Shown here: positions 21,568 through 33,895 of the stretch, piece by piece
How the letters are laid out: every line of letters begins with the position of its first letter
Numbering within the stretch: the first letter of the stretch is position 1
Assembly: GCA_008477525.1 (NCBI GenBank)
Contig: SPDT01000007.1
Coordinates: 3,658,001 to 3,722,000 of the forward strand
Source of the DNA: Hypomyces perniciosus
Taxonomy: Eukaryota > Ascomycota > Sordariomycetes > Hypocreales > Hypocreaceae
Direction of reading: 5' to 3'
Length of the DNA: 64,000 nt
Made by a program: the position numbers and the translations under genes
Notes under the pieces: generated by a model
Seen by the model: only the letters and a program-made list of their open reading frames with translations
Databases searched by the model: none
Told to the model about the DNA's origin: nothing

Positions 21568-22540
21568 CAAGGTATCGCGTGCCTGCTACATCCAATCGTA
21601 TCTAACTGAGGCATAAGGGCGAGAACGATAAGTCGAATAAAGTAACCGTAGTGAGGTAGAGAACTTACTGGTAATGTATAGTGGGTTTATGGTCAATCTA
21701 TATGTAGCTGCTATAGCAATGTGATTGCTGGTACCTGCTTAACTGTTAAGGGCATAATGCTGTTACTAGTAATAGAGAGGAACAAGTTAGGCGCGAGAAT
21801 GAAAATAAATACTAGTACTATCTTAATTTTGCACTAAGGTTACCAGGAACGCATTTAAATCACCTGAAAATTACTGGCAATACATTGCCTTATTTAGATT
21901 AGTTACCAGTAATACAATCTAAAAAGTTACTAGTAGCTCTAGTATCCCAGTAACCACTTCTATAGCGATAAACTTTAATACTGGTAATCCAGGGGTACTG
22001 CTAATTTTAATTTTATATTACTGGCAATTACTAGGCGGTTAACAAACTTACTAGTAATAAATCACCTCAAGTTACTAGTATTAATCCTTATTTTTTATAG
22101 AGTTACTGGAAATAAAAATACCTCCTATAACTCGGACTGGTACTTAGTCGTGCGCCTTTATAAGTTACTAGTAGCATCCCTTATAGGATTTACTATTTTA
22201 GGCTATCTCCTATTAAAACAAAAGACGACCTAAAAAATACCTTTGGGATATGGTTACCAGCACAACAAAACTTATATCCGAACCATAATATAAAGTGCTC
22301 CTAGAGTTGCAAGTATGCGCGAGTACTCCGTACATTGCTGTAGTATACTTCCAAGATACAATTAAGCCCTGCAATTCAAGCCTCTCCGGTGGTAGATAAG
22401 ACAAACAAATATAGACTTAGAGCATTTAGGCGTCCTAAACTGTCTGGTTTATATATAGGAATAGGAATAATAAGAACGGCGTGGACCATATTGGTAGCAA
22501 GTTCAATTGATAGGAGTTATAGAACAGGGTTACTGGCGCT
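21568..22540. repeat. Array of the palindromic GTTACTRGTAAY motif (copy 1 of a dispersed repeat)
   Basis: At least 13 near-palindromic 12-mers occur, for example CTTACTGGTAAT (21664), GTTACTAGTAAT (21762), ATTACTGGCAAT (21870), GTTACCAGTAAT (21902), AATACTGGTAAT (21977), ATTACTGGCAAT (22017), CTTACTAGTAAT (22047), GTTACTAGTATT (22071), GTTACTGGAAAT (22102), GTTACTAGTAGC (22164) and GTTACTGGCGCT (22529). Spacing is irregular (about 20-100 bp). The left part (21568-21880) aligns with 33631-33895, sharing 'gctacatccaa', 'gcataa' and the block 'aatagaaaggaacaag'. No ORF or transposase is present. Subterminal repeats of a non-autonomous DNA transposon or a protein-binding-site array are both possible. 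Confidence 0.6.
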
Positions 22541-22714
22541 TAGACGATGAAGTTTTTCAAAATCACCCTCCCCGACATAACTATGGCATATATTAATCCA
22601 CTGGCCAACTACGGAAAAGGGCTAATAGTTAATTAGGTGACGCGCTGGAACATCCTTGCTGTTACCTATAGTATTGGATCCTTTACCTCCAATGCTTAAT
22701 TTTAGGTAACGGGG

Positions 22715-22729
22715 AACTTCTTTAACTCC
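22715..22729. repeat. Target-site duplication of LINE B, left copy
   Basis: AACTTCTTTAACTCC, matching 28621-28635 except one T/C transition. Confidence 0.85.
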
Positions 22730-25700
22730 AAGCTTCCCTCCTATACCTACAGGTACCCCACCTTTTAGGTGCCTACTCACCAAAATTCGCAACCTTTTAA
22801 CTAGGTATTAAGAAAAATAAGTTTAACAACACTCCCTTGCCCCTCCTAGGCATATAAAGAAAGATAGCGAATACTATTAAACTCTAAGCAAACTAGGGAT
22901 AATTAAACTTTGCTGCTGCTAGGCAGGCAGTAATCTAGCGACTTAAAAAGGAGAGTACTCTTTCAATCCTAAGATAAAAAGGGACTATAGTTTTTCCGCT
23001 TACTTTTAAAAAACGCTATATTAATAATAAACGCATTAAAACTGATATCCCTAGACTTAATTTCAGTTCTAATATAAAATTTAATATCTCTCTTTTTTTA
23101 AAAGGGATTTAAAAAAGCCTTTTTTCTTCCCTTTAAAGTAGGCCAATAAAAGTATTTACCTTTAATAACAGTAAGCAGTCTACTATAGCTTATAAAATCT
23201 TTACTTAAATTAAAGAAATTAATATAATTTAAAAAGCTAGATAAAAAGTTTTATTTTTAATAGCCTAAACTATTAATAACTGCCTAGCTAAATATTAAAG
23301 AAAACACTATTTTTAGCCGCCCTGTAAGTAAATAAAGCGCTTATTAATACTCTTAAGGGCCTCCTTTCTCTAAAGGCCTTTATAGACTTTAAGAAGTTAG
23401 GCAGGAACCCCCCTTTAGCCTAACCAATAACTATATAGCCAGTTAGTAAAAAGACCTATTAAAATATTAAGCAATAATAAATTAAACCCTACCCTTTAAC
23501 TTAAATTAACCTAGGCGCCCTGCTAGCGACTAATAGCTTAAAGTAAATTATATAAGCTATAGTTGCAGCTATAGATATAAATAAAAATCCTTTAATATAA
23601 AGAAAAGGAAATAAACCTACCCTTTAAAATAATAGCAGGCCAGCCCCTATTACTTTTAAAAACAAATAAAAACAAATAAAAATTACTTTAAAAACTAATA
23701 ATAAAATCTTCCTTTAAATCCCCCTAAACTATAACTAGAAAAAGATTACTACTATTAATATTAAGTAAAAGGTTATTAAAATTAGTAACTTTAAAAGTAA
23801 AGATATTATTTACTTTTAAAAAATAAAGTCTAGCTTTATACTTTAAACTAAAACAAAAAACATTAAAAAAAAGATCTTTACTTTAGCCTTAACTGCAAAG
23901 GCTAGTAGCCTAAAGATTAAAGAAGCGTATATATAAAAAAGCTTCTTTATATACAGTATCCTTAAATACTATACTAATACCTTAAGCACCTCCCCTATAA
24001 ATACATTAATCCTAATTAAGGCTAAGGCAAATATTAGGTTTAAAAAACCCTTAGTCTTTTACTAAAAAGCCCCTTTTAATAAAATTATTAATACCTGCTA
24101 CTACTTTATTTTATTTAAAAAAGATATTAAAGTAAGATTTAAACTTTTCAGCTATTTAACTTTAACAGAACTTTAAGTCTAAAAAGTTTAAATAACCTAA
24201 TATAATAAATGCCTTAGCTTTTATAACCTTTAAAGGTATACTAAAACTGTATACTGTAAGAAATGCAGTAAGCCTGCCTTTTAATATATTAATAAAAATA
24301 AAAGCTGCAATAACCTTACTTAATACACTAACTGCCTTAAACCTTACTAATCTAATGCTTTAAACTGCTATATATGCCCGACTATTAAAGACAGTATAAA
24401 AGTATATACTATTAAAAAACAATTTAAAAGTATTAAAAAACTCAGGATTTAAGAATTCTAGAAAAGGAACCTTACCCCCCCTGCCTTTAAGCCTAGACCT
24501 AGTGCACCTAAAAGAGGAGCTCTTTAGGCCGCCCTAGCTAAATCTCCTACTACTCCTAAGGCCTAGATTTAAAGACCCCCCCCTTTAAACAGGACAGTAC
24601 CCCCTGCCCTTATAATAAAGCCCCTTTAAAATAAAATCGACTTAATAAATATCCTTAACAGTTTATTAAAAGAAAACTTACTGGCCTACTTTATAGTAAA
24701 GGTTACCGATTTTAATAACTTTATAGATAATGCCTTAAAGGAATCCCTTAAAAGAAATAAACCTTATAAATTTAACCTATAAATAACAGACCTTATTAAA
24801 ACTGCTGAAAAAACTCTAGCCTAAAAATCTTCTAGGCTAATATAAGAAAAAGGGGAGAGTATTATAATATAGCCCTTTTACTAGCCTAAAAAAACAGCTT
24901 TAATATTATATTAATCCAGGAGCTATAAACCTGCTAAAACGCTATATTATTTAAAAGACAGATAAAATCTTACTTTAACTTTTAAGTATTTAACCTACTT
25001 AATAATTAAAAGGAGACTAAACCCTTTATCTTTATATATATTAGAAAATCATTAAATTTACTATATTAATAACTCTTGCCTTTAAAATTAAAAAGTAACT
25101 ATATTTACCAGATAGAAGTCTATAGTTATATTATTATTAACATTTACTATAAAGCTTCCTTGAACATTATAATAAAAACCTTTAAAAAGTAAAGTTAGCC
25201 CCCCCTAAACTTAATTATTGCAAGAGACTTTAATGTAATATACTAGATATAGCAGCTAGGCTAAGTCTTAAATACTGCAGGCAATAAACTAGCTAAATAG
25301 GCGGATAAATATAACCTAGCCCCTGCCTTTATAAACGCCCCTATAAAGGATTCTAGGAAGTATATTAACCTTATTTTCTCTAACTGCCCTATATTAATAA
25401 CTATTACAAGAAACTTAAATATAGGCTTAAACTACTATATAGTTACTACCACGCTTTTAAGCTTTACTAGGCTAACAGCTGGCGCAGGAAAGAAATATAT
25501 CCCTTTTAAAAGCCTATAAAAGTTTAGCCAGCTAATATATATATATACCTAGCTCCTCTTAAAAGTAAATATAACTAACCTAACTAAAGAAGACCTAGAT
25601 ACAGTAATATAAGCACTTTAGAGACTCTATATAGACTATATACAATTAGCAGGCAAAAAAAGATATTAAAATAGATATAGCGCCCCCTAATAAGATAAAG

Positions 25701-28620
25701 ACTGCCAGACAGCTTACTTAACTTTTATTATAGTACCTACTAGGACTAATAAATAGACTAAAGTAAAAAAGATACTATATAATACAGTTAAATATAAAAA
25801 ATGCAACTATTAAAATAAAGTTATAGTTAAAGCTAGTTTAGGTAAAGGTATTTAGTAGGTAGTTAAATAGTGTAAGGCTATAGACTAGTTTTAACCCCCC
25901 CTTTTAATAGATAGTAATAGGAGTATTTTAGACTTTAAAGAGTAAGTGGCTTTCTTTAAAAAATGCCTATTATAGTGAAAAAGAGTTAGGGTTAAAAACC
26001 TATAAAAACTGCAGGCACTAAAGAACCCTTAAATACTATAAAATAAAACAGTTATTAAAAAAAAGGCAAAAAAGGCTATAATTAAAGTAAAGAATACTGT
26101 ACCTAGTATAGACAGTATATTAATTGCTTTCCTGCATTATATATAGCCTGCTATTAAAGAGTTTATTATAAACCTCTTTAAAGGCTGTTTTAAGCTAAAA
26201 TACTACCCCCTCCCTTTTAGAAATATTAAAGTTACTATTATTTTTAAGCCTAATAAACCTAACTATATAGATTATAAAGCCTTTAAGCCTATTTTACTAT
26301 TATCTTATATAAAAAAAGGCTTAAAAAAACTATTTACTAAAAAAGTATCCCTTTTAGCATTTAAATATAAAATCCTTTTAAAGTAATACTTTAAAGCCCT
26401 CCTTAAAAGAGCAGCTATAGACCTAATCGCCTATCTAATTTATAATATTAAAATTACCTTAAATAAAAGGGAAGTCGCAACTTTTTTTACCTTTAATATT
26501 TTTAAAGCCTTTAATATTATTATAAAGAATAGACTAGTCTTATAGTTTAAATAATAAAGCTAGCCTATCTAGTTTATAAAATAAGCAGAGTTTTTTATAA
26601 ATAATAAAACTATATCTATCTGTAAAAGAGATAAAACCAGTTTACTAGACCTTGCCCTTAAATATAATACCCTATAAAAATCCTTTATCTCCCTTATTAT
26701 ATTAATACTATACTTTAGCCTAATCCTTTAATTTAAAGATTAATAGTTTTACTTTAAATATACTAATAATATTATTATATTTATTATAGGCAAATTTACT
26801 TAAAAGACAGCTACCTTTATATAATAAGCGCTTAATAAAATGCTAAAGTAAAGAATAGAAAACGCAGTATTTTTTAACTATACTAAGGCTAAACTGCTGC
26901 ACTTTTACTATATAAAAGGCTAAATATATAAAAAAGGCATTATAATAAAAGGAAAATTAACTTAACTTAAAAAGGATATCTAGTAGTTAAAGGTCTACTT
27001 TAATTTAAGGCTCTCTTTTAAAAAGTATATAGAGATACTTGCAGGTAAAATATATAAAATCTTTAACTTCTTTAGGTTACTTAATAAGACTTAAAAGGGT
27101 TTACCCTTTAAGGCTATAGTATAAGCTGTAAAGGCCTATATCCTCCCTATTACTTTATATAGGATAAAGGTATAATAGCTAGGGTATAAATAATAGTTAT
27201 AAATTAACTTTAATAAACAGGTAAATATAAAAGTATCTGGCCTAATAGATAAAATAAATAAAGCCTTTAAGGCTATAGTAAAGGCAATCCTCTTAGTCTA
27301 GAAAATTATAAGTATTCCTATCCTATATAGAGAGTTAGGGGTCCCCCTAGCCAGTATTGCCCTAGCCTAGGCTTAACTTAGGTATATAGTAAGATTCGCG
27401 GGACTAGATCAGGACCACTTAATTAATTATTATATTAACAAGAAACTCCCTCCCTGGCTGCTATAAACCAGGCTTTAGCGCACCACCGCCTTAATTAATA
27501 GGATTATTAAACCTATACTCTTTACTAAAAAATCCTTATATATTCTCCCTAATCCTAACTTAAAAGGTATAGGCAAACTAACTGCAGTAAAGAAATACCT
27601 AAAGATAGTTAAGTCTTTCCCCCTTTATTTAATTTTAACTTACTTGAATAAATTTTAAATTAAAAGGAATATAGGCTAAAGAGCAGTTATTTACTATAAA
27701 GTAAAAGCAACTATAAATACTAAACGCCTTAATAATATAAAGGTCTATAATATAAAGGTATAGGCTGCCTTAAAGGCTATAAAGCTAATAGCTAGGCGTA
27801 TAAAGGAAAACTATATAATTTAAATAGTTTACCTTTTCCTAAATAACTTATTAATAGTCGATAGGCTGCTTAATAAGCCCCCCTTTTTATATAAAAAGTA
27901 TATATATACTTTTAAAAACTAGTATAAAGTATTTTGCCCTATAGGACCTTTATTTTATAGGTTTTAGGATATAAGGATATTATAGGCAATAAATAAGCTA
28001 ACTGTTTAGCTAAATAAAGCGCGGCCTTCCCTGCTATATTATAGAACTAGGCTATAATTATATATTAAAAGATAGATTAAAGAAAAAGTCGCAGAGGTAA
28101 AGGAATAAGACTGGCTCGGCAAGACTTTAAGGGGCTTTAAATGATAGGGGCTTAAGGCCTTAGCTTCCCCTTTAAAACTTAAGCTCCTATACCCTATCCT
28201 CTATAGGCTCCTGGCAGAAAGATTAAGATATAGGGACTTTTAAGAATACTATAAACGCTTTAGGTATAACAGAAAGTCTATCTATAAATGCAGTAAACTA
28301 AAAAGATAAGGCTACTTTGCGGAATGTAGAATAGTTAAGCCTTTCCTCCTAGATATCCCTTTAAGAAAGACCCCTTTCTTTTATTTACTTAGACCTATAG
28401 GAAGTAAAGCCTTTTAGAAACTAGTAAAAGAAGTAGACCTTTATGGCCCTCCCTTAGCAGAAATACATTAATATTACCTAGATTGACCCTTTTTCCTTTA
28501 TAAATTAAAACTCAGTAAACAGCAGCGCAAGCCGCCAGCTCTTAACGTCCTATTGCCTATAAGGGATTTGTGTAACTAGCTTACTTAGTGGACGTAAATA
28601 ATAAAACAAACAAACAAACA
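22730..28620 (+). mobile_element. Full-length Tad-like LINE, copy B, RIP-inactivated
   Basis: Same family as copies A and C, here on the plus strand and the most TA-rich of the three. The 5' end is AAGCTTCCCTCC at 22730. The ORF1 start codon is destroyed (ATG to ATA at about 22871). ORF1 zinc-knuckle cysteines are readable at about 24210-24380 (C-x2-C-x4/5-[H/Y]-type spacings with Cys and His changed to Tyr). Endonuclease-like sequence follows at about 24900-25270 (IIARDFNVIY for an original G-D-F-N block). RT is at about 26200-27000, with YxDD changed to YTNN (26759-26770). The RNase H region lies upstream of about 28000. The 3' end is ACGTAAATAATAAAACAAAC with a CAAA-repeat tail. A 15-bp target duplication with one transition flanks it. 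Inserted at the 3' side of the HNH pseudogene. Confidence 0.9.
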
Positions 28621-28635
28621 AACTTCTTCAACTCC
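28621..28635. repeat. Target-site duplication of LINE B, right copy
   Basis: AACTTCTTCAACTCC, matching 22715-22729 except one T/C transition, directly after the CAAA tail. Confidence 0.85.
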
Positions 28636-30397
28636 CAGTTTACATCAGCCAAAAACTGTTGCCAATTTGATAGCGTAATACAACTATTGTAAGTTGGCCA
28701 GCAACTCGTATTTTCATTACCGCCCTAAGCGGGCTCCTTAAATATATCCCCCGAGATTCGTTGTCGCTTTCGTTTATGCTTATAAACTAGCTCGTCTAGA
28801 GTCGATCCTTCATCCTATTTCTCTTTATATATAACAGCACTATATTCTGCTGCTTCTCCCTGCTCACTTTGCATATCTAGAGCAGATCTGCACCGATACA
28901 GGCTAGCTGGCTATAAGTCGTAATCAGCTGATGGCCTTGCCTTTTCGTTGACCTTGTCTAGAGGACTCGAGTTATCCTTTGCGGGCCGTGCCCTCTTAGA
29001 TGGGTCACCGCGAGCGCTCTGTGCTGACTGAGTATCATCTCCGGTATATGATTGTCCCGACGCGTCTTATACTATCGGGGTCGATATACAAGGGATTTTT
29101 GCCCTGGCGCTAAACGGCGATATTGTACCCGATATAGCCAACTCGACATTAGATCCAGGCGTTTAGTCCATTAACGGCATCTTCGCGGCTATGTTCTTGA
29201 TATAGTATATATCGTAATGGTGGCGCAGGGCGTTGCGATTAATAATGGGCGGCAGCCGGGCAATATAGCCGTGGTAGTCGCAAATGATATTGTAAGGTAT
29301 AAAGGCGCGGATCTGTAGTGTATCAGGGTGGATAGAGAATAGCCTGGAGTCGAAAAGTTCGTGAAGGTGGCTTAGCAGGAGGATGCCATTTTCTGCGGAC
29401 CAGGTGCGCTGCCAGGCCTCCCGCAGACGACGCGGACTAAACTCAACATCATTGCCGCCGAGACCCTCAGGATCTGGGTATAGGTGGTAATGCTGTTAGG
29501 GAATAATGTGGCATGCTTGCAAGGCTGGGCCGACAGCAGGGCTAATACACCACGACCGGCCCTTGCCCGTTACGGCGCACTAGCGAGCCGCGATAAGACA
29601 GGACGAGCGGAACCCGGTGATGGTCTGGCGGGCGAGGTCGGCCGCGATATCCATATCGGGCGGCGCCACTATATTAGCGAAATCCTCCTCTTCATTAGCG
29701 GGCAGCTGGCTTGACTCGGGGTTTTTATTAGGGGACACGGAACTGGATGCGGAGCGTTTGGGGGGTGATTGTAAGCCTCTGCGTGCTACCGCCATCTTTC
29801 GGAGTGGTAAACAAGTAAATTAGGTATCATGCGAGGGCTTTTTGGGGGGTAGATAGCGGGCATCTCTGCAGCGTATAGGTCGGGGGATATACTGCGCGCA
29901 GCCAGCTTAAATAAAGGTTAATAGAGCAAAGTAGAGCGTGTTCTAACTGTTTAAGGCGAACCTTCAAGGTGTGACGCCAGCGGTGCAGTACTAGATAGGC
30001 TGCAGGATTAGTGCCGAACGAGGTGGAAGCGTATAATAGGGTACTCTCCCGGGTCTATTAACGATACTCGGGGAGGAACAGTTACCGGCTAGTCAAGATC
30101 TCGGCAAGTTACGACGATAGGGGAGGGAGGGGCAGACACTATCCCGGGAGGCAGATTGACAAAGCCGGCAAACCTAAAGGCAAGACTACCCTAAGGATCT
30201 GAGTCCTGGTCACCAGTCTGTCTATTACCTTGGAATCTGTTATCTAGTATATCGAAGCATAGACGCATCTCGGCCAGGACGTCGCGGTAGGTAATCATGT
30301 CGCAGCCCTTAAGCTGGAATAGGCCGGCAAAATGGAAGCTACTGGAAGCGGCCAAGAAATAGATATTCCATCCATGCACACGCATCGGCGGCGTCAC
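28621..30397 (-). pseudogene. HNH_2-type nuclease-domain protein pseudogene
   Basis: Start at 30397: MTPPMRVHGWNIYFLAASSS, with an open frame to 30191, then several frame changes. The HNH core is readable near 29540-29480: CAVTGKGRSWCISP, then ALQACHIIP*QHYHLYPDP with the nuclease His and a Gln turned to stop. Next come LGGNDVEFSPRRLREAWQRT, ENGILLLSHLHELFDSRLFS (the N and final H of the motif) and IRAFIPYNIICDYHG. This order is that of the fungal HNH_2 family I know from Aspergillus genomes. Its biological role is not established; the fold cuts DNA. The charged C-terminal tail runs to ADVNWELKK at the LINE B insertion point (28621-28635), so LINE B landed in or just past the last codons. Frameshifts and TAA/TAG stops inactivate it. 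Confidence 0.8.
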
Positions 30398-31119
30398 AGA
30401 TGCGTTTAATATAGTGGCTAACTGACCGATAGCCTAATGGCTGTAATGTTGGCGCAGTTGGCAAAGTTGCGCCAGCCGTTAAAAGTGGGATATACTGAAA
30501 GGTTGATTCTTTGCTACCAAAGTATAGATAGTTGGCGGGGTAACTGTAGACTATGTAAGTAGAGTACTATGAAGTACTTCGTATACTATAAAGGAAGAAA
30601 TTATCCTACTATATTAGGTCGCTGCATTTATTGTAAGTCAGGGACTATCAGTAAATACAGAAATAGCGACACATAGTAATATCCCTTGACTAGAGTTTAC
30701 GCGTTAACGCTGCGGAGCTAGGAGTAGTCTCCTAAATTAGGTTATATGGGTAAAGGAAACAGCAGCTCACATATGCGAATTTATTACTCTGTAGTGTGCC
30801 ATAACCTAACTTATGGCCGCCAAGATAGTCATAAGAAAAATATATGTCTTTATATATTTACAAAATAGCTATTTTTGCTTATTAGTTAGGAAACAAGATT
30901 CTCCAATTGCTTAATTCCAGAACTATCTTTATGCTTATCGCCTATTACTAATTCATCGCTGTTATATAACAATTTACCTGCCGCGATCTAATCTACCCAT
31001 GTAACTGTCTGCTAATTATGTTAGGGATCTAGAGTGACTCGTTGGCTCAGTCTTTGCTATAGTTGGTTTTACATTAATTGTGACATGGATTTATCTACTT
31101 TAATTTTATCTTTATAATG
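30398..31119. other. Intergenic region between the HNH and HET pseudogenes, containing a short repeat
   Basis: No gene. It holds the upstream region of the HNH pseudogene, copy 2 of the hairpin repeat (30695-30812), and TA-rich sequence that may include the last codons or the 3' flank of the minus-strand HET pseudogene. Confidence 0.4.
30695..30812. repeat. Short dispersed repeat with internal hairpin, copy 2
   Basis: Aligns with 6320-6452. Here AAATTAGGTTAT (about 30733) and ATAACCTAACTT (about 30800) make an inverted repeat enclosing the shared TCACATATG core. The inverted arms differ from those of copy 1, so each copy may have kept its own pairing, or the element is larger than I can delimit. 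Confidence 0.5.
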
Positions 31120-33184
31120 AATAACACATAATTATATAATTGATACTAGGTATTGGCTATTATTTCTAATACCCTTATATTCCAACTAGTTCTTATTCTT
31201 AAGGGTGTAGAGGCCAGTCCAGTCATCTATCCTAAACGCCCCTGTAAAGATATTCATTAACCTAAATCGCTTAAACTGGCCTTTACTATTTCCAGTAGCG
31301 CTAAGTAAAAGACACTATACATTCCAGTCAGGTAGCTGTTAGATATTAGCCAGAACAGTTAAGCAAAGTAGTTTAAGGTTCGAGACTTAGCAATTAAGTC
31401 TGACCCAGAAATTTAAGTGTTCTTCCCACCACTTCCCATTAAAGAAAACACGTCCATTACGCTTAAAATCCTCATTAAGTTATATTATTGAGAGCTATCC
31501 ACTCAGCTTTAATACCCCCCCTGTAACATTGCCAGTAGTGTTACCTGTACGGTTATCGATCGTGCAGTCAATAATATCGATTAATAGTCTCATTGTCTGA
31601 TAAAAGGCTTCATCATACAACGCCAACGAAATAGGCCCATCCAAACTAGCCTAAGACCACGACAGTGCATGATACGGCTCAGGTCATAGACAAAGTCCTT
31701 ATTCAGGACAGGCCCTAAGCCATAGAAGGTCTATAACTAGATTCTTCCTCTATAGTCCAGCGCAGTATTTATTATTAAACGCCTGCTCTATGAACTTGGC
31801 AATACCAGAAAGTGCAATAAGCTTATCGCTTGTATATATTAAATTGCACCTTGTATAACTCCCTAGAATTCTAATCTATAGTTTCTTAAATTCGTCTCGT
31901 AAGAGCGTCTCTGGGAATTTAGCTACTAAGCTGGAAAATTCAGCAAAGCGGATAGCATCAAATTTGGTCGCTTGTGGGATATAATCCGGCCTCAGGTTTA
32001 GGGGTATGCCACTAGGGTAAGTCTTATATACAGCCAATCCTGAGCATTCCTAAAATAGCTGTATACCGTTTAAGTAAAGCACTCTTTATACCAGGAGTAG
32101 TTCCTGACAGACCTATGCCCGCTTTATTAATGGCATATCATTAAAAGCATAATACCAGAAGCTATTATAGTATAAATGATAGCTGTCATTTCGACAATTA
32201 AGCCACTTTATCTATAAGATATATGGTCTAACCGACTATAGACGCCTATTAAGAAAACAAAGGGACTCACTGTCCGCCGCAACAGTGGCAGTAATATTGA
32301 GGATTGCATGCCTGTATACGCCGCTTATGAGAGATGCTTCGCGTAGCCAATCTTTATACGAGTCTTAGAATATGCACAAAGAGTCTATCCAGAGAAACTG
32401 GATTCTAAGGGCCCGAGCGGTAAATATAGCATTTTGGAATATCTGGCCAAGCTCTAAGGGTGCGACACCTTCTATCAAGCGTTAAGAAGTCTCAGACGTC
32501 AATCTTAACACACGTGAGGCTCCCTAACAATAACTGAGGGTCGCATATAGAGTATAGGTGTCTTTTTGTGGGTAAAGTAGAAGCCGGATCTTGCCGGAGC
32601 TTTGTTGTTCTATGTGCAGGAGGCGAATCGGAGTACGCTTAGTAAACGTTGAAGAACCAGCAGACTAACACCTGGCATGAGTTGCTAAACACTAATCTAA
32701 CCACTTCTTTGCTGAAATCATGCTTATACTCTAATTAATGCTGCTAAGAGGGCCCTCTATGGGTAGAATGCTAGTGGCTTCTAGAGCCGCGTTACTATAT
32801 AAACATTTTCTTTGGTTGCGAGGCGTACTAACTATGCATAGGCTGCAGACAAAAAGTAACGGAGGTGCAGCCATCTCCAGTATTATACTAATCAACGGAA
32901 AACTTAAGCTCTGAGATATTATAGATGTTATTACGAGAATAGGTCGACTTGTGTTGGATATAATACTGTGAAATTGGTCTTAGTGTAGGGACAGCGGCGT
33001 CAGGGTCTTTGCAAATTCCTTTAGAAGTTTCCGGTATTTGGCTATATGTAATATGCCACAATACTCGACAAACTGGGCATCTATCGAGAGCCGCCTGCCT
33101 AAGCTGGCTAGGAAGAGAGTGATGCTTGGAAGTCTTATGAGGGCAGCGGCCCTGAAAAATTCTTAGATAAGCTTGGCATAGCAT
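31120..33184 (-). pseudogene. HET-domain (heterokaryon incompatibility) protein pseudogene
   Basis: N-terminus at 33184: MLCQAYLRIFQGRCPHKTSK, a Cys-rich head common in front of HET domains. After a TAG at about 32890 and a frame change, the HET domain is readable. Motif 1 is LYATLSYC*GAS (near 32530), where the Trp of SYxWG is TAG. Motif 2 is RALRIQFLWIDSLCIF*DS (near 32420-32370), then DWLREASLISGVYRHAILNI. The C-terminal part includes TSDKLIALSGIAKFIEQAFN, the 'GL*RKNL' block and ALSWS*ASLDGPISL (the W-S-W-A motif with Trp to stop), ending near FRLMNIFTG. Total about 2.06 kb, normal for the class. The HET domain is a TIR-like cell-death effector in vegetative incompatibility. Inactivated by many TAA/TAG stops. 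It lies tail-to-head with the intact HET gene but is not a close copy of it. Confidence 0.85.
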
Positions 33185-33630
33185 TTATATCAGAAAATTG
33201 TAAGAATGAAGTATCCTGGTATTCAAAGAAGACAAAAATCCTTAGTTGAGGCGGCATTTGGGTCGGATGAAGTGTTAGTATATTGCACGTAAATATTTCT
33301 GCCGCTGAGGTTTCGACGACGTGGACCAATTGACGGCCGAATCTCACCCCTTCTCCTCGGTTTCCGTATTTTATTCCACGTTGTGGCGCCAATGCGATTG
33401 GTCGGGCATTTTTGGTAACGCCCAATATAAGAGGAACCCGAAAGTGGTGTGTGTTTGCGAATCATAACAAGAACGAGTTCCAGCCCATTTGCCTCAAGAG
33501 TGCGCAGCCTTGTAGTTTTGCGTCCCCAGTCATTTAATGAATGGGAAGCTAAAGATAGCAGCAGCGATATTGGGCGAGGGCAAAGCGTTGTTGCCTTATC
33601 TACTCTGTGCACATTGCTTTCGGTGTTTGC
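33185..33630. other. Upstream region of the HET pseudogene
   Basis: Balanced base composition, unlike the pseudogene, and overlapping open frames on both strands (e.g. minus 33223-33669, plus 33449-33673) without family content. Most likely promoter and leader of the minus-strand HET pseudogene. Confidence 0.35.
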
Positions 33631-33895
33631 CTGCCCCGCCCTGCCAAGGCTACATCCAACTAGATCCAACTAAAGCATAAAGAGGAGGAAAACAAGTCAT
33701 GTAATAGCCGTAGAGTAGAGAGGTTACTGGCAATATGGCGACTTTCCGCCTGCTTAGCTATTAAAGGCATACTATTACTAGTAATAGAAAGGAACAAGCT
33801 GGACGTGAAGGTAAAAATAAAATACCAGTAATATCTTTATAGTTTAAATGGTTCCTAGTAACCCGAATGCAAAATTAAGACGTTACCGGTAATAC
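33631..33895. repeat. GTTACTRGTAAY motif repeat, copy 2
   Basis: Five near-palindromic 12-mers: GTTACTGGCAAT (33723), ATTACTAGTAAT (33774), AATACCAGTAAT (33821), GTTCCTAGTAAC (33851) and GTTACCGGTAAT (33882). The flanking blocks 'ggctacatccaact' and 'aatagaaaggaacaagct' are shared with 21568-21880. It is shorter than copy 1, lacking the run found at 21900-22260. Confidence 0.6.

Noticed and set aside
29484..29823. Plus-strand frames of 76 and 68 codons
   Set aside because: They lie antisense to the readable HNH_2 protein blocks and are shadows.
33223..33669. Minus-strand frame of 148 codons upstream of the HET pseudogene
   Set aside because: Overlapped by other open frames on both strands. 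No domain, and its position fits the HET promoter and leader. Kept as uncertain non-coding.
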